Below are positions 25,591 to 34,355 of a stretch of 64,000 nt of DNA, piece by piece. The DNA is from Pedobacter helvus (GTDB lineage Bacteria; Bacteroidota; Bacteroidia; Sphingobacteriales; Sphingobacteriaceae), in the NCBI RefSeq assembly GCF_005925325.1, contig NZ_SRMP01000007.1, positions 1-64,000 of the forward strand. Reading direction: 5' to 3'. The position numbers were made by a program, and so were the translations under genes. The stretch's first letter is position 1; every line of letters begins with the position of its first letter. Below the pieces are notes generated by a model that was not told the DNA's origin, ran no database searches, and worked only from the letters and a program-made list of their open reading frames with translations.

Positions 25591-25997
25591 TGTTTACCTA
25601 CGAAACACAAGTAAAAGTTAGATACGCAGAAACTGACCAGATGGGTGTAGTTTACCATGGTAATTACGCTCAGTATTATGAAATAGCACGTACCGAATGT
25701 TTTGAAGCCTGTTCTGGCATGACCTACGCTTCTATGGAAGCGGATGGTGTAATGTTGCCTATCTTAGAGTTACAATCTAAGTATTTGAAGCCTGCCTTAT
25801 ACAATCAAGTGCTAACGATAAAATCTATTGTAAAAGAACTCCCTACAGTTCGTTTGCATGTAGAATACGAAATTTACAACGAAGCAAAAGAACTCATTAA
25901 CATTGGTAAAACTACCCTGGTGTTTGTAGACAAAGAAACTCGTAGACCTTGTCATCCACCAGAGAATTTCATGAAAAATGTAAGACAGTATTTTTAA
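25590..25997 (+). CDS. YbgC/FadM-type acyl-CoA thioesterase
   Basis: A 135-residue hotdog-fold protein. YETQVKVRYAETDQMGVVYHGNYAQYYEIARTE carries the Asp (TDQMG) and H-x-N motif of YbgC-type thioesterases. The start overlaps the mltG stop as TAATG, so it is translated from the same mRNA. In many bacteria YbgC sits with envelope (Tol-Pal) genes, consistent with this envelope cluster. It is distinct from the 20414 thioesterase. Confidence 0.9.
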   Translation: MFTYETQVKVRYAETDQMGVVYHGNYAQYYEIARTECFEACSGMTYASMEADGVMLPILELQSKYLKPALYNQVLTIKSIVKELPTVRLHVEYEIYNEAKELINIGKTTLVFVDKETRRPCHPPENFMKNVRQYF

Positions 25998-26082
25998 TTT
26001 ACGAATGTAGATTGACGACTTTAGGATTTAACAGTCATAAAGTCTGAATAACATTTTAAAAATTAAGCAATAAACCTACTAA

Positions 26083-27054
26083 GTGAAGTGGCTACACAGA
26101 CATCTCTTAAAATTTAGGCCCTATTCAATGTTTATTGAATGGACTAAAGCTTGTGTATTGCCAGGATTTAGTCCTTTGCCTTTATATACCGTTGCTACAT
26201 TTTTCTTCCGTGAAGTTGGTAAGGAAGCGCTGGTAAACAAGGCTTCTTCTTTAGCTTACAACTTCATGCTGGCAATTTTTCCGGGTATCATTTTCCTGTT
26301 TACCTTAATTCCTTACATTCCAAAACGCATTGGCTTTCAAGAAGGATTAATGTCTTTATTAGCATTGGTGTTACCTACAAATGCCTTCGATGCTTTAGAA
26401 ACTACTATCGACAACATTGTAAACATCCAAAACGGAAGTTTGCTGTCCATTGGTTTCTTTCTCTCCATGTTTTTTGCTACAAATGGCGTACACAATTTAA
26501 TGATCGCTTTCAACAAATCGTCGTTAATAGTAGAAACTAGATCTTTATTAAAAAGAAGATTAGTTGCGCTTATCTTAACCATCGTTTTAGTATTGTCTAT
26601 GATTGTTTGCATTGCAGCAATGACACTTGGCGTAATCACCATCAACTACCTAAAAAAGGAAATCAATTACGATGGAAATTTAACCATCTATGCTATTCAG
26701 TTTACGCAATGGGCACTTTTAGGCGTATTATATTTCATCAACGTATCTATATTGTATCGTTATGGCCCGGCGCATGCCAAAAAATGGAAATTCTTTAGCG
26801 CTGGTTCTTGGCTGGCAACAATCCTGGCCTTTCTAACCATTTGGGGATTTTCATTCTACATCAATAATTTTAGCGCCTATAACAAGCTTTACGGATCTAT
26901 TGGTACCTTAATGGTTGTGATGATCTGGCTTTATCTCAACTCACTTATCCTGTTAATAGGCTTCGAACTTAATGCCAGTGTAGATTTGTCCAAGAGAAGC
27001 GTTAAAATCATCAGACCTAGGTTTAACCTATTCAAAAGCAACAGCGATAAATAG
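26083..27054 (+). CDS. YihY/BrkB family inner-membrane protein
   Basis: A 323-residue integral membrane protein with about six membrane segments. Recognisable family sequences are LVNKASSLAYNFMLAIFPGIIFLFTLIPYIP and the C-terminal GSIGTLMVVMIWLYLNSLILLIGFELNA. The function of the family is not settled (once described as RNase BN, later withdrawn). The start is uncertain: the frame begins with GTG at 26083, and an ATG at 26128 would shorten it by 15 residues. It lies 85 bp after the thioesterase gene on the same strand. Confidence 0.86.
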   Translation: MKWLHRHLLKFRPYSMFIEWTKACVLPGFSPLPLYTVATFFFREVGKEALVNKASSLAYNFMLAIFPGIIFLFTLIPYIPKRIGFQEGLMSLLALVLPTNAFDALETTIDNIVNIQNGSLLSIGFFLSMFFATNGVHNLMIAFNKSSLIVETRSLLKRRLVALILTIVLVLSMIVCIAAMTLGVITINYLKKEINYDGNLTIYAIQFTQWALLGVLYFINVSILYRYGPAHAKKWKFFSAGSWLATILAFLTIWGFSFYINNFSAYNKLYGSIGTLMVVMIWLYLNSLILLIGFELNASVDLSKRSVKIIRPRFNLFKSNSDK

Positions 27055-27465
27055 CGTAATCTTTATTTGAAAAGCAATGGCAATAGTGCTGTTATTGCTA
27101 GTCCAACTTTACGCTCCTCCCGATGAAATTTGTGAAATAATAAAGCTTACCATGGTATACAGACGATTAAATTGCATTTATTTCACAAAAGCAATTGCCA
27201 ATTACTCTGCTATTAGAAAGTACTCGTCTTGGCATTTTTTTAAAATATTCCTCCTAATCATCTCTAGTCCTCCGAAAAAATCTCACCAAAATAACTTTGG
27301 TTTTAAATTAAAGATTTACGTTTTTGACTACGGTTTTGCGTTTTTCAGTTAAAATTGAGCTATCTAAAATATTTTTTCAGACTGATAACTAAGCGCTTAA
27401 AGCAAAGTTTCAAAAATAGCTATGCTTTAGTTTGTAGAATTAATCAGAGTTTGTACTTTTGCAGC
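27055..27465. other. Gene-free stretch before tRNA-Ser
   Basis: No convincing gene is present. A frame at 27077-27352 gives a 91-residue product of unlikely composition and no start signal. The only clear element is the tRNA promoter near the right end. A weak hairpin (GCAATA...TATTGC) near 27080-27100 follows the YihY gene but lacks a T-tract. Confidence 0.55.
27431..27461 (+). promoter_or_regulatory. Full consensus promoter of tRNA-Ser
   Basis: TTTG at 27431-27434, 19 bp, then TACTTTTG at 27454-27461: an exact TTTG-N19-TAnnTTTG match. The tRNA's first base is at 27466, only 5 bp past the box. This calibrates where transcripts begin at other promoters in the window. Confidence 0.8.
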
Positions 27466-27550
27466 GGAGAGCTGGCAGAGTGGTCGAATGCGGCAGTCTT
27501 GAAAACTGTTGACTGTAACAGGTCCGGGGGTTCGAATCCCTCGCTCTCCG
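27466..27550 (+). tRNA. tRNA-Ser (anticodon UGA)
   Basis: 85 nt. The acceptor stem GGAGAGC (27466-27472) pairs with GCTCTCC (27543-27549), with discriminator G. The anticodon stem CAGT/ACTG flanks loop CTTGAAA, giving anticodon TGA. A long variable arm (class II) is followed by the T arm GGGGGTTCGAATCCCTC. No CCA is encoded. It reads UCA and related serine codons. Confidence 0.95.
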
Positions 27551-27571
27551 CGTTAAAATAATAAACAAAAC

Positions 27572-27603
27572 AAGCCCTTATTTACTTAATGGGCTTTTTT
27601 TGT
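27572..27603 (+). terminator. Rho-independent terminator of tRNA-Ser
   Basis: AAGCCC (27572-27577) pairs with GGGCTT (27591-27596), followed by a run of seven to eight T. It lies 22 bp after the tRNA. Confidence 0.85.
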
Positions 27604-27681
27604 GGATTTTTATTTCGATAGTCTACCAATAGTTCAGAGTATCAGTTTTTGAACTTTAGACGTCAACATTAAACTCAAATA

Positions 27682-28242
27682 ATGGCAAGAAAAAAGGTCA
27701 GAACTTTCATCATCCTTCTCACTTTAGTTATTCAATTATTATTTCTATCTGCCATTTTTATTGAAAAGCTTCAAAGTAACTACACGCCAATTATAATTAT
27801 ATTTCTTTGCTTATTGGTATTGGTTTCTTACATCAAAGCCCCTATCCATCATCGCACCAATTTATACGAGCACGTATTAATTGTAATCTGGATACCTGCT
27901 GGCGCATTAACTTGCTATTTTTTAAATCACAGCTATCATTTAGGCCCAGTAATTTCCGCTGGCATTGTCGGCACAACAGCATCCTTTATTCCAGTTATCA
28001 ATGAAAAGTCGACCTATCTTAAACAACTGCCTGCCACCTTTTATTGTGGTGCATTTATAGGTATGACTAGCTTAACCATCGCTTCTACAGTTTATTTTGT
28101 TTTAGCAGCCTCTTTCTTTGCCGGAGTGCTTTTATTAGTCTCCAAGAGCTTATTTAACGGTTTAGGAGGAAAGTTGGGTACGGTAGCTTTCACGGCAGTT
28201 ACCATAACATCGTTCCTCTTTTTCTTACTTTTCAAGAAATGA
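27682..28242 (+). CDS. Unrecognised multi-pass membrane protein (first of a paralogous pair)
   Basis: 186 residues, mostly hydrophobic, with about six membrane segments and short basic loops. I recognise no family. Two segments matter: YCGAFIGMTSLTIAS and FNGLGGKLGTVAFTAV. Close relatives of both (GGSFIGMVS and FAGYGGALGASAGI) occur in the same order in the protein of the next gene, whose ATG overlaps this stop by 4 bp. The pair probably forms one membrane complex. No catalytic or transport signature is evident. Confidence 0.75.
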   Translation: MARKKVRTFIILLTLVIQLLFLSAIFIEKLQSNYTPIIIIFLCLLVLVSYIKAPIHHRTNLYEHVLIVIWIPAGALTCYFLNHSYHLGPVISAGIVGTTASFIPVINEKSTYLKQLPATFYCGAFIGMTSLTIASTVYFVLAASFFAGVLLLVSKSLFNGLGGKLGTVAFTAVTITSFLFFLLFKK

Positions 28243-28685
28243 CAGCTTTTATCATCATCATCGCAGCCATTATTGCAGCTATGCTTACCTTCTTTATGAA
28301 CCATACACTAAAGCAAGGTCCGGTCAGATCATCAGCCTTGCTGTCGCTTTCGATAGCCTTAATATTCTACTTCTTTCCAAATCTTGTAACTTCAGATTTG
28401 TCGAAAAACATACCTGTGGTTTTTATTGGAGGTTCCTTTATCGGTATGGTATCTAAGAAAATAGTTGATAGCTATTTTAAATTGGCTATTTCTGGTTTGG
28501 TGTTCGCCATTATTTATTTAAATACCAGTAGATTTTTTGCTGGATATGGAGGCGCTTTAGGTGCTTCAGCTGGCATATCACTCCTATCAGTTTTAAGCCT
28601 ACCTTTCTTTACACCAAAAAAACATCACTTAACCAACGGTATTTTACAACTTAGAAAAATCATTTTAAAGAGAAATAGGAATTAA
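28239..28685 (+). CDS. Unrecognised multi-pass membrane protein (second of a paralogous pair)
   Basis: 148 residues with about four or five membrane segments. It shares motifs with the preceding protein: FIGGSFIGMVSKKIVDSYFKL and FAGYGGALGASAGISLLS match FIGMTS and FNGLGGKLG in its neighbour. It is shorter, apparently lacking the first two segments of the neighbour. It starts within the preceding gene (ATGA overlap). Family and function are unknown. Confidence 0.75.
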   Translation: MTAFIIIIAAIIAAMLTFFMNHTLKQGPVRSSALLSLSIALIFYFFPNLVTSDLSKNIPVVFIGGSFIGMVSKKIVDSYFKLAISGLVFAIIYLNTSRFFAGYGGALGASAGISLLSVLSLPFFTPKKHHLTNGILQLRKIILKRNRN

Positions 28686-28738
28686 TTTGAAGACTTCCCT
28701 GTCAACAACTTATTCTGTTATAGAAATATAGTTTTTAG

Positions 28739-28746
28739 TAATTTTG
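28739..28746 (+). promoter_or_regulatory. -7 promoter box placed for a leaderless pdeM mRNA
   Basis: TAATTTTG matches TAnnTTTG and ends 4 bp before the GTG start at 28751, the same distance as between the box and first base of tRNA-Ser. No clear TTTG lies 19 bp upstream. Confidence 0.5.
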
Positions 28747-28750
28747 CAAC

Positions 28751-29386
28751 GTGAAAATCGAAATTAGAGGTGAAGAACTTATTCTAGACAAAGAAAGAGC
28801 CATTTATTTTCCGAATGAAAAATTATTAGCTATTAGCGATTTGCATTTGGGCAAAGCGGCCCACTTCCGCAAAGCTGGTTTGGCAATTCCGACTACAGTT
28901 TCCAAAAGTGATCTTTTACGATTAGAGCACTTATTTCTAAAATATCAGCCAAAAGAGCTTTTGATCAATGGCGACATGTTTCATAGCGATTACAACTCAG
29001 AAATTGAAGAATTTGCGAAGTGGAAAGAGAGTTTTAATGATGTTAAATTTCTTCTGGTAAAAGGAAATCACGATAAACAGAAAAAAGAAATTTATACAGA
29101 TTTAACTATAGAAGTTCACGAGCCAACCTATAATTCTGCAAATTTCTGCTTTATTCATGATGTAGCTGAATGTAACTCGAACCTATATTCCATAGGTGGT
29201 CATATCCATCCCGGAATTAGCATCTTCAACAAGGCCAAACAAAGATTGAAGTTTCCCTGCTTCTATTTTAATGAAACCCATGCAATACTTCCAGCATTTA
29301 GTACATTTACTGGACTACAGTTACTTCGCCCCCTAGAAAACGACCAAGTATTTGCCATTACACCTACAAAAGTGGTAAAAGTTTAG
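28751..29386 (+). CDS. pdeM: Ligase-associated DNA damage response endonuclease PdeM
   Basis: A 211-residue calcineurin-like metallophosphoesterase. The metal motifs are complete: Asp30-x-His32 in [24 protein letters not shown] and GGHIHPG. The N-terminal [20 protein letters not shown] is typical of PdeM. The protein is a DNA endonuclease that normally accompanies an Lhr-type helicase, a metallo-beta-lactamase exonuclease and an ATP-dependent ligase. Here those three are at 45000-50867, about 16 kb away. The start is a GTG just after a -7 box. The end overlaps the convergent thioredoxin gene by 4 bp. Confidence 0.9.
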   Translation: MKIEIRGEELILDKERAIYFPNEKLLAISDLHLGKAAHFRKAGLAIPTTVSKSDLLRLEHLFLKYQPKELLINGDMFHSDYNSEIEEFAKWKESFNDVKFLLVKGNHDKQKKEIYTDLTIEVHEPTYNSANFCFIHDVAECNSNLYSIGGHIHPGISIFNKAKQRLKFPCFYFNETHAILPAFSTFTGLQLLRPLENDQVFAITPTKVVKV

Positions 29387-29682
29387 CTAACATGCATTTC
29401 GATTAATTGCTTTAGTTGTGGAGCTGGTACGGCACCGCTTTGTCGCCAAACCACTTTTCCTTTCTTAAATAAAATAAAGGTTGGCACACCTTGTACATTG
29501 AAAGCACTTGCAGCAGCTTGATTTTTATCCACATCAACTTTTATAATGGCAGCCCTATCGCCTATTTGGTTTTTCAATTCAGTTAATATTGGCCCCATAG
29601 CTTTACAAGGCGCACACCATTCCGCAAAAAAATCTACCAGTACAGGTTTATCCCCATTAATCAACTCTGAAAACTTAGACAT
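29383..29682 (-). CDS. trxA: Thioredoxin
   Basis: A 99-residue cytoplasmic thioredoxin without signal peptide. The active-site sequence is [14 protein letters not shown] (CAPC rather than the common CGPC), and [10 protein letters not shown] holds the cis-Pro. It is a general disulfide reductase. The gene is convergent with pdeM and overlaps it by 4 bp. Confidence 0.92.
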   Translation of the reverse strand: MSKFSELINGDKPVLVDFFAEWCAPCKAMGPILTELKNQIGDRAAIIKVDVDKNQAAASAFNVQGVPTFILFKKGKVVWRQSGAVPAPQLKQLIEMHVS

Positions 29683-29803
29683 AATATATTCCTTTTAAAA
29701 CCAACAAGATAGATAATAAATAGTTTTAACGAATTTTCTCGTCATTGCTAGGTACAATGCAATCCTACAACGTTGGTGATTTTAGGAAATACCCTCCAAC
29801 AGC

Positions 29804-29825
29804 TGCTGAAATAAGTTCAGTATGA
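29804..29825. repeat. Dispersed palindrome (GCTGAAATAAGTTCAG family)
   Basis: GCTGAAATAAGTTCAGTATGAC is an imperfect palindrome. It matches GCTGAAATAAATTCAGCATGAC at 33203-33224 at all but two positions. It lies between trx and the rplT terminator. Confidence 0.6.
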
Positions 29826-29854
29826 CTAGATGTCTAGCTTAAGACTAAAAATTA

Positions 29855-29890
29855 AAAAACAAAAAAGGGAGCAATGCAAATTGCTCCCTT
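29855..29890 (-). terminator. Rho-independent terminator of the thrS-infC-rpmI-rplT operon
   Basis: GGGAGCAAT (29867-29875) and ATTGCTCCC (29880-29888) form a perfect 9-bp stem with a four-base loop, followed on the minus strand by a T-rich run. It lies about 22 bp after the rplT stop. Confidence 0.9.
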
Positions 29891-29909
29891 TTCTTAATAT
29901 TTCAGTATC

Positions 29910-30254
29910 TTATTTTACTGCATCAATAACCGCTTTGAAAGCTTCTTTATTGTTCATTGCTAAGTCAGCTAAAACTTTACGGTTTAAACCGATGTTTTTT
30001 GCAGCTAATTTACCAATTAATTGAGAGTAAGATACACCGTGCTCACGAGCACCAGCGTTGATACGTTGAATCCATAATGCACGGAATTCTCTTTTCTTAG
30101 CTTTACGGTCACGGTATGCATATTGCAAACCTTTTTCAACTGTGTTTTTAGCAATAGTAAAAACCTTGCTTCTTGATCCCCAATAGCCTTTGGCCATATT
30201 AAGGACTTTTTTTCTTCTGCGTCTAGCAGCTACTACGTTTACCGAACGAGGCAT
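29910..30254 (-). CDS. rplT: 50S ribosomal protein L20
   Basis: A 114-residue L20, full length. [37 protein letters not shown] and the C-terminal [17 protein letters not shown] are characteristic. It binds 23S rRNA early in 50S assembly; in some bacteria it also represses the infC-rpmI-rplT mRNA. It is the last gene of the thrS-infC-rpmI-rplT operon, 73 bp after rpmI, with a strong terminator behind it. Confidence 0.97.
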   Translation of the reverse strand: MPRSVNVVAARRRRKKVLNMAKGYWGSRSKVFTIAKNTVEKGLQYAYRDRKAKKREFRALWIQRINAGAREHGVSYSQLIGKLAAKNIGLNRKVLADLAMNNKEAFKAVIDAVK

Positions 30255-30327
30255 AATGTGTTAAATTTTGATAAGCGGTGTTGCCTATTACAGCAATCTT
30301 GAAACCGAGTATCGGGTTAAAAATTAA

Positions 30328-30528
30328 TTACTTACCGATGCAAAGCATACGTTTAACGTTGCCCATATCTGCATCATTTACCATGCTAGTGGTGGTTAAG
30401 TTACGCTTACGTTTAGTACTTTTCTTTGTTAAGATGTGACTTTTGTATGCGTTCTTTCTTGCAATTTTACCTGTTCCAGTAAGCGAAAAACGCTTTTTAG
30501 CACTGGAATTGGTTTTCATTTTTGGCAT
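30328..30528 (-). CDS. rpmI: 50S ribosomal protein L35
   Basis: A 66-residue L35. [42 protein letters not shown] is the standard basic sequence. It sits between infC (25 bp gap) and rplT in the conserved order. Confidence 0.97.
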   Translation of the reverse strand: MPKMKTNSSAKKRFSLTGTGKIARKNAYKSHILTKKSTKRKRNLTTTSMVNDADMGNVKRMLCIGK

Positions 30529-30553
30529 AACCTGTGTTTATTTATATAATTTA

Positions 30554-31123
30554 TTATTTTTTCGCAGCTTTAGGAGCTAATGTTAAAAACATACGCTTAC
30601 CTTCTAGTTTAGGTAGAAGTTCTACTTTACCTATTTCTTCCAATGCTTGAGCAAATTTCAACAATAAGATTTCACCTTGTTCTTTGTAAACAATAGCTCT
30701 ACCTTTAAAATGTACATAAGCTCTTACTTTCTCGCCTGCTTCCAAGAAACCAATCGCATGCTTCAATTTAAATTGAAAATCGTGGTCGTTGGTGTTAGGT
30801 CCGAAACGGATCTCTTTAATAACCGTTTGTTTAGCATTAGCTTTGATTTCCTTTTGCTTTTTCTTTTGCTCGTACAAGAACTTACTGTAGTCCATGATAC
30901 GGCAAACCGGTGGGTTAGCATTTGGAGAAATCTCTACTAAATCAAGCTCAAGCTCATCGGCAATTGCCAACGCTTTCGACAAAGGATAAATACCTTGCTC
31001 TACATTATCCCCAGCTAGCCTAACCTCCTGAGCACGAATATGCTCGTTAATATTATGTTCTGCTTCTTTCTTCTTAAAAGGTGGACGTGGTCCCCTGTTA
31101 AATCCTGGTCTTCCTAATGCCAA
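30554..31123 (-). CDS. infC: Translation initiation factor IF-3
   Basis: A 189-residue IF-3: an N-terminal domain ([42 protein letters not shown]) and a C-terminal domain ([40 protein letters not shown]). The start codon is TTG at 31123 with an AAGGAAAG sequence just before it. No in-frame ATG occurs until well inside the conserved region. IF-3 genes in many bacteria use a rare start codon for autoregulation, because IF-3 rejects non-AUG starts. It lies 15 bp after thrS. Confidence 0.95.
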   Translation of the reverse strand: MALGRPGFNRGPRPPFKKKEAEHNINEHIRAQEVRLAGDNVEQGIYPLSKALAIADELELDLVEISPNANPPVCRIMDYSKFLYEQKKKQKEIKANAKQTVIKEIRFGPNTNDHDFQFKLKHAIGFLEAGEKVRAYVHFKGRAIVYKEQGEILLLKFAQALEEIGKVELLPKLEGKRMFLTLAPKAAKK

Positions 31124-31138
31124 ATTGCTTTCCTTGTT

Positions 31139-33064
31139 TTAAACTGTTATTTCTTTGTTAATTAATTCACTAAACTCTGCTAAAGTCATGCTTCCCAAAT
31201 CTCCTTCGCCATGTTTACGAACAGAAACTTTTCCTTCTTCCATCTCCTTTTCGCCGATTATCAGCATATAAGGCAATTTTTTAACTTCAGCATCCCTAAT
31301 TTTCCTTCCGATTTTCTCATCACGAAAGTCAATTAGACCGCGAATATCGGAATTATTTAGCTCTTCTGAAACTTTTTTCGCATATTCTTCATATTTTTCT
31401 GAAATAGGAAGAATGATATACTGTTCAGGAGAAAGCCACAACGGGAAGTTTCCACCGCAGTGCTCGATCAATACAGCTACAAAACGCTCCATAGAACCGA
31501 ATGGTGCACGGTGGATCATTACTGGACGATGTTTTTGATTGTCGCTACCTGTGTATTCCAGCTCGAAACGTTCTGGCAAGTTATAATCTACCTGAATAGT
31601 ACCTAACTGCCACTTTCTGCCCAGTGCATCACGCACCATGAAATCTAACTTAGGGCCATAAAAAGCAGCTTCGCCATATTCTACTACAGTTGGCAAACCT
31701 TTTTCCTCGGCAGCTTCAATAATCGCAGCTTCAGCAAGCTTCCAATTTTCGTCTGTACCGATATACTTAGCTTTATTCTCTGGATCACGTAATGATACCT
31801 GAGCTACATAATTATCAAAACCTAGTGATTTAAATACGTAAAGCACTAAATCGATCACTTTTTTAAACTCTTCTTTTACTTGATCTGGGCGACAGAACAA
31901 GTGCGCATCATCTTGAGTAAATCCACGTACACGGGTTAAACCGTGTAATTCTCCACTTTGCTCATAACGATATACTGTACCAAACTCCGCAAAACGAACT
32001 GGCAAATCCTTATATGAACGAGGTTTGAACTTATACAACTCACAGTGGTGAGGGCAGTTCATCGGTTTCAAGAAGAACTCCTCTCCTTCTTGTGGAGTTT
32101 TTATAGGTTGAAAACTATCTTTACCATATTTCTCATAGTGACCAGAGGTGATATACAAATTCTTGTGGCCAATATGAGGGGTAATTACTTGCTCGTAGCC
32201 CGATTTTTGTTGTGCCTTAGTTAAAAATTGAACTAAACGTTCACGCAATGCAGTACCTTTTGGCAACCACATTGGCAAGCCCATTCCTACTTTTTCTGAG
32301 AAAGTGAAAAGCTCTAATTCCTTACCTAATTTACGATGGTCACGTTTTTTAGCCTCTTCAATCATATGAAGATACTCTGTTAACTCACTTGCTTTAGGAA
32401 AAGTAACGCCGTAAATACGAGTTAACTGTTTTTTAGTTTCGTCACCTCTCCAATACGCTCCGGCAACATTCATCAATTTTATTGCTTTGATGAAACCTGT
32501 ATTTGGAATATGTGGGCCACGGCATAAATCTGTAAAATCACCTTGTGTATAGAAAGTAATTTTTCCGTCTTCTAAGCCATCGATCAAATCTAATTTGTAC
32601 TCATCGCCTTTTTCTGTGAAATATTTCACAGCATCAGCCTTGCTCACGCTTTTACGTTCGAAAACTTCTTTTTGCTTCGCTAATTCCAACATTTTATCTT
32701 CAATTTTCTTGAAGTCATCTGATGAAAATTCTCTGTCGCCAAAGTCTACATCGTAATAAAAACCAGTTTCGATTGCTGGGCCGATACCAAATTTAGTACC
32801 TGGGTAAAGCGCTTCTAAAGCTTCGGCCATGACGTGCGCCGATGAATGCCAGAAAGTTGATTTCCCTTCTGCATCGTTCCAAGTCAATAATTTAACCGCA
32901 GAATCAGCTTCGATTGGACGTGAACTGTCCCAAACTTCTCCATTTACTTCTGCCGCTAAAACGTTTCTTGCTAAGCCTTCTGAAATTGATAAGGCAATTT
33001 GATGGGCATTTACGCCCTGTTCGTACTGACGTACCGAGCCGTCAGGTAATGTAATGTTAATCAT
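31139..33064 (-). CDS. thrS: Threonine--tRNA ligase
   Basis: A 641-residue ThrRS. It has an N-terminal TGS domain ([21 protein letters not shown]), an editing domain with [11 protein letters not shown], the class II catalytic core ([54 protein letters not shown]) and a C-terminal anticodon-binding domain. It charges tRNA-Thr and edits Ser. It is the first gene of the thrS-infC-rpmI-rplT operon. The leader contains a perfect hairpin at 33102-33125 and a -7 box at 33135-33142. Confidence 0.97.
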   Translation of the reverse strand: MINITLPDGSVRQYEQGVNAHQIALSISEGLARNVLAAEVNGEVWDSSRPIEADSAVKLLTWNDAEGKSTFWHSSAHVMAEALEALYPGTKFGIGPAIETGFYYDVDFGDREFSSDDFKKIEDKMLELAKQKEVFERKSVSKADAVKYFTEKGDEYKLDLIDGLEDGKITFYTQGDFTDLCRGPHIPNTGFIKAIKLMNVAGAYWRGDETKKQLTRIYGVTFPKASELTEYLHMIEEAKKRDHRKLGKELELFTFSEKVGMGLPMWLPKGTALRERLVQFLTKAQQKSGYEQVITPHIGHKNLYITSGHYEKYGKDSFQPIKTPQEGEEFFLKPMNCPHHCELYKFKPRSYKDLPVRFAEFGTVYRYEQSGELHGLTRVRGFTQDDAHLFCRPDQVKEEFKKVIDLVLYVFKSLGFDNYVAQVSLRDPENKAKYIGTDENWKLAEAAIIEAAEEKGLPTVVEYGEAAFYGPKLDFMVRDALGRKWQLGTIQVDYNLPERFELEYTGSDNQKHRPVMIHRAPFGSMERFVAVLIEHCGGNFPLWLSPEQYIILPISEKYEEYAKKVSEELNNSDIRGLIDFRDEKIGRKIRDAEVKKLPYMLIIGEKEMEEGKVSVRKHGEGDLGSMTLAEFSELINKEITV

Positions 33065-33101
33065 CTACAACTATGATTTAGAGTTTATAAAATTGTTAGG
33101 C

Positions 33102-33125
33102 AAAATCACTTACGTGTGTGATTTT
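33102..33125 (-). promoter_or_regulatory. Hairpin in the thrS leader
   Basis: AAAATCAC (33102-33109) and GTGATTTT (33118-33125) are perfect 8-bp arms with an 8-base loop, within a leader of about 65 nt. It could be a regulatory hairpin such as a ThrRS-binding mimic of tRNA, but no anticodon-like loop sequence is obvious. Confidence 0.4.
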
Positions 33126-33134
33126 ATTTTGATG

Positions 33135-33165
33135 CAAAGATAGGGTTTTCAGTTTAGATTTCAAG
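33135..33165 (-). promoter_or_regulatory. Promoter of the thrS operon
   Basis: The minus strand reads CTTG (33165-33162), 19 bp, then TATCTTTG (33142-33135), an almost full TTTG-N19-TAnnTTTG promoter. Transcription should start near 33130. Confidence 0.65.
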
Positions 33166-33198
33166 CTCTTATTTATGCATTTCGCGGTACTTTAAAAC

Positions 33199-33300
33199 TG
33201 ATGCTGAAATAAATTCAGCATGACGAAGCGCCAATTATTCGTCACCCTGGCCTGTAGCGAAGCGGAAAGCTACGCAGTAAATTTATTTCAGGGTCGGCCT
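33199..33300. repeat. Two-armed dispersed repeat (CTGAAATAAATTCAG family)
   Basis: A palindrome ATGCTGAAATAAATTCAGCAT (33201-33221, with TGACG after) is followed by GTCACCCTGG (33241-33250) and a second arm GTAAATTTATTTCAGGGTC (33277-33295). A single arm recurs at 29804-29825. It is an intergenic REP-like element. Confidence 0.65.
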
Positions 33301-33370
33301 AATCATTAAACTGAGATTGCTTCGTTTTCCTCTCCGATCTATCGTAGTAAACACTCGCGATAATGGGGTG

Positions 33371-33407
33371 TAATAAAAAAATGTCCCGACTAAAAGCCGA
33401 GACATTC
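33371..33407 (-). terminator. Terminator of the GLPGLI gene
   Basis: A hairpin between ATGTCCCGAC (33381-33390) and GCCGAGACAT (33396-33405), paired fully with two G-U wobbles in minus-strand RNA, followed by a run of seven to eight U. Confidence 0.85.
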
Positions 33408-33429
33408 AGAAAATATAAAATGGAATTTC

Positions 33430-34314
33430 TTAATTCACTCTTCCAGTAACACCTTGACGGTTGTTATTATTTCTAAATCTAGCCATCATTGCAGCTTGTT
33501 TAGCTTGGTACTGCTCCTGAGTAATTGCTACTGCTTTTTTAGGTGCAGTCACGTCTTTATTTCCTACATTTCTGTATTCAATACTTTTAGCGGTAGTGCC
33601 ACCACCTTTAATTTCGATAGCTAAAACCGCACCTTCTGTCCATAGGTTAGGCATTGGCGAAAAGTTAAAACCTAAATCGTTTGTATACCAAAGTACTGTT
33701 TCATCAACCACATCTTTATCCATATCTAAAACCTTCGCTTTACGAGTAGTTTTGATGGTCACTTTTTTACAATCCAAACCAACTATCTTTTTAATTTCAT
33801 CAGATTTGATGATATCCACCGTTGGCGGAACATCTAAAAATTGTACAGCATTGTTATTTTGGTTGTTATTCCTTCCACCGTTACCACCACCACCAAATTG
33901 ATTAATTGATGCTACGGTTAATTTAGTTGGCATTACATAAGTAGTATCCATCATATCGAAAACTTCCACTACTTTTTGATCAGCGAAAGTATAGTAATAT
34001 TCTTTATTACCTCCACCCATGCCACCAAAACCAAATCTCATACCTCCGCCTGGGCCGCCACCACTGTTGCTATCTTCTGTTTCAGTAACAGGCATATAGC
34101 TTGCATTGGTAGCATTATAAAGTAATTCGTAATTTGATTTGACAGACTTAGGCATACGAGCTTTCATTTGCTCAGGTATTTGTCTTCCGCTAGCCTCGGC
34201 AACGGCAACCGGGTCAATGATTGTTTCGAACTGAATAGCCCCCGATCTCTTTTGTGCTTGCGCATTAACTGTGAATGCCAATACGCTTAAAAAAGCGATA
34301 AATATTTTTTTCAT
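33430..34314 (-). CDS. GLPGLI family exported protein
   Basis: About 294 residues with the start at 34314 (MKKIFIAFLSVLAFTVNAQA, a clean signal peptide); the frame is open to 34368 but that extension lies over the promoter box. It has the GLPGLI family layout (GAIQFETII, YELLYNATNASY, DCKKVTIKTTRKAK, VLWYTNDLGFNFSP) with a Gly/Met-rich loop GPGGGMRFGFGGMGGGN and an Asn-rich stretch. The family is widespread in Bacteroidota and of unknown function, probably envelope-associated. Two Asn/Gly-rich loops may be flexible linkers. Confidence 0.85.
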   Translation of the reverse strand: MKKIFIAFLSVLAFTVNAQAQKRSGAIQFETIIDPVAVAEASGRQIPEQMKARMPKSVKSNYELLYNATNASYMPVTETEDSNSGGGPGGGMRFGFGGMGGGNKEYYYTFADQKVVEVFDMMDTTYVMPTKLTVASINQFGGGGNGGRNNNQNNNAVQFLDVPPTVDIIKSDEIKKIVGLDCKKVTIKTTRKAKVLDMDKDVVDETVLWYTNDLGFNFSPMPNLWTEGAVLAIEIKGGGTTAKSIEYRNVGNKDVTAPKKAVAITQEQYQAKQAAMMARFRNNNNRQGVTGRVN

Positions 34315-34347
34315 TAATGTTGTTTTGTTTTCGATTATATAAGTAAG

Positions 34348-34355
34348 CAAAACTA
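34348..34355 (-). promoter_or_regulatory. Candidate -7 box of the GLPGLI gene
   Basis: TAGTTTTG on the minus strand matches TAnnTTTG, 33 bp before the chosen ATG at 34314. No -33 element at the usual spacing. It supports the start at 34314 over 34368. Confidence 0.45.

Larger units (their letters stand above)
33065..33429. other. Gene-free stretch between the GLPGLI gene and thrS
   Basis: It contains the thrS leader and promoter (33102-33165), a two-armed dispersed repeat (33199-33300) and the GLPGLI-gene terminator (33371-33407). No coding frame of interest was found. Confidence 0.65.

Noticed and set aside
27077..27352. 91-codon frame between YihY and tRNA-Ser
   Set aside because: No start signal, atypical composition and no family resemblance. 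It looks like chance open sequence in AT-rich DNA.
27466..27550. tRNA-Ser as an integration site for a mobile island
   Set aside because: No integrase, no direct repeat of the tRNA end and no foreign-looking cargo follow it.
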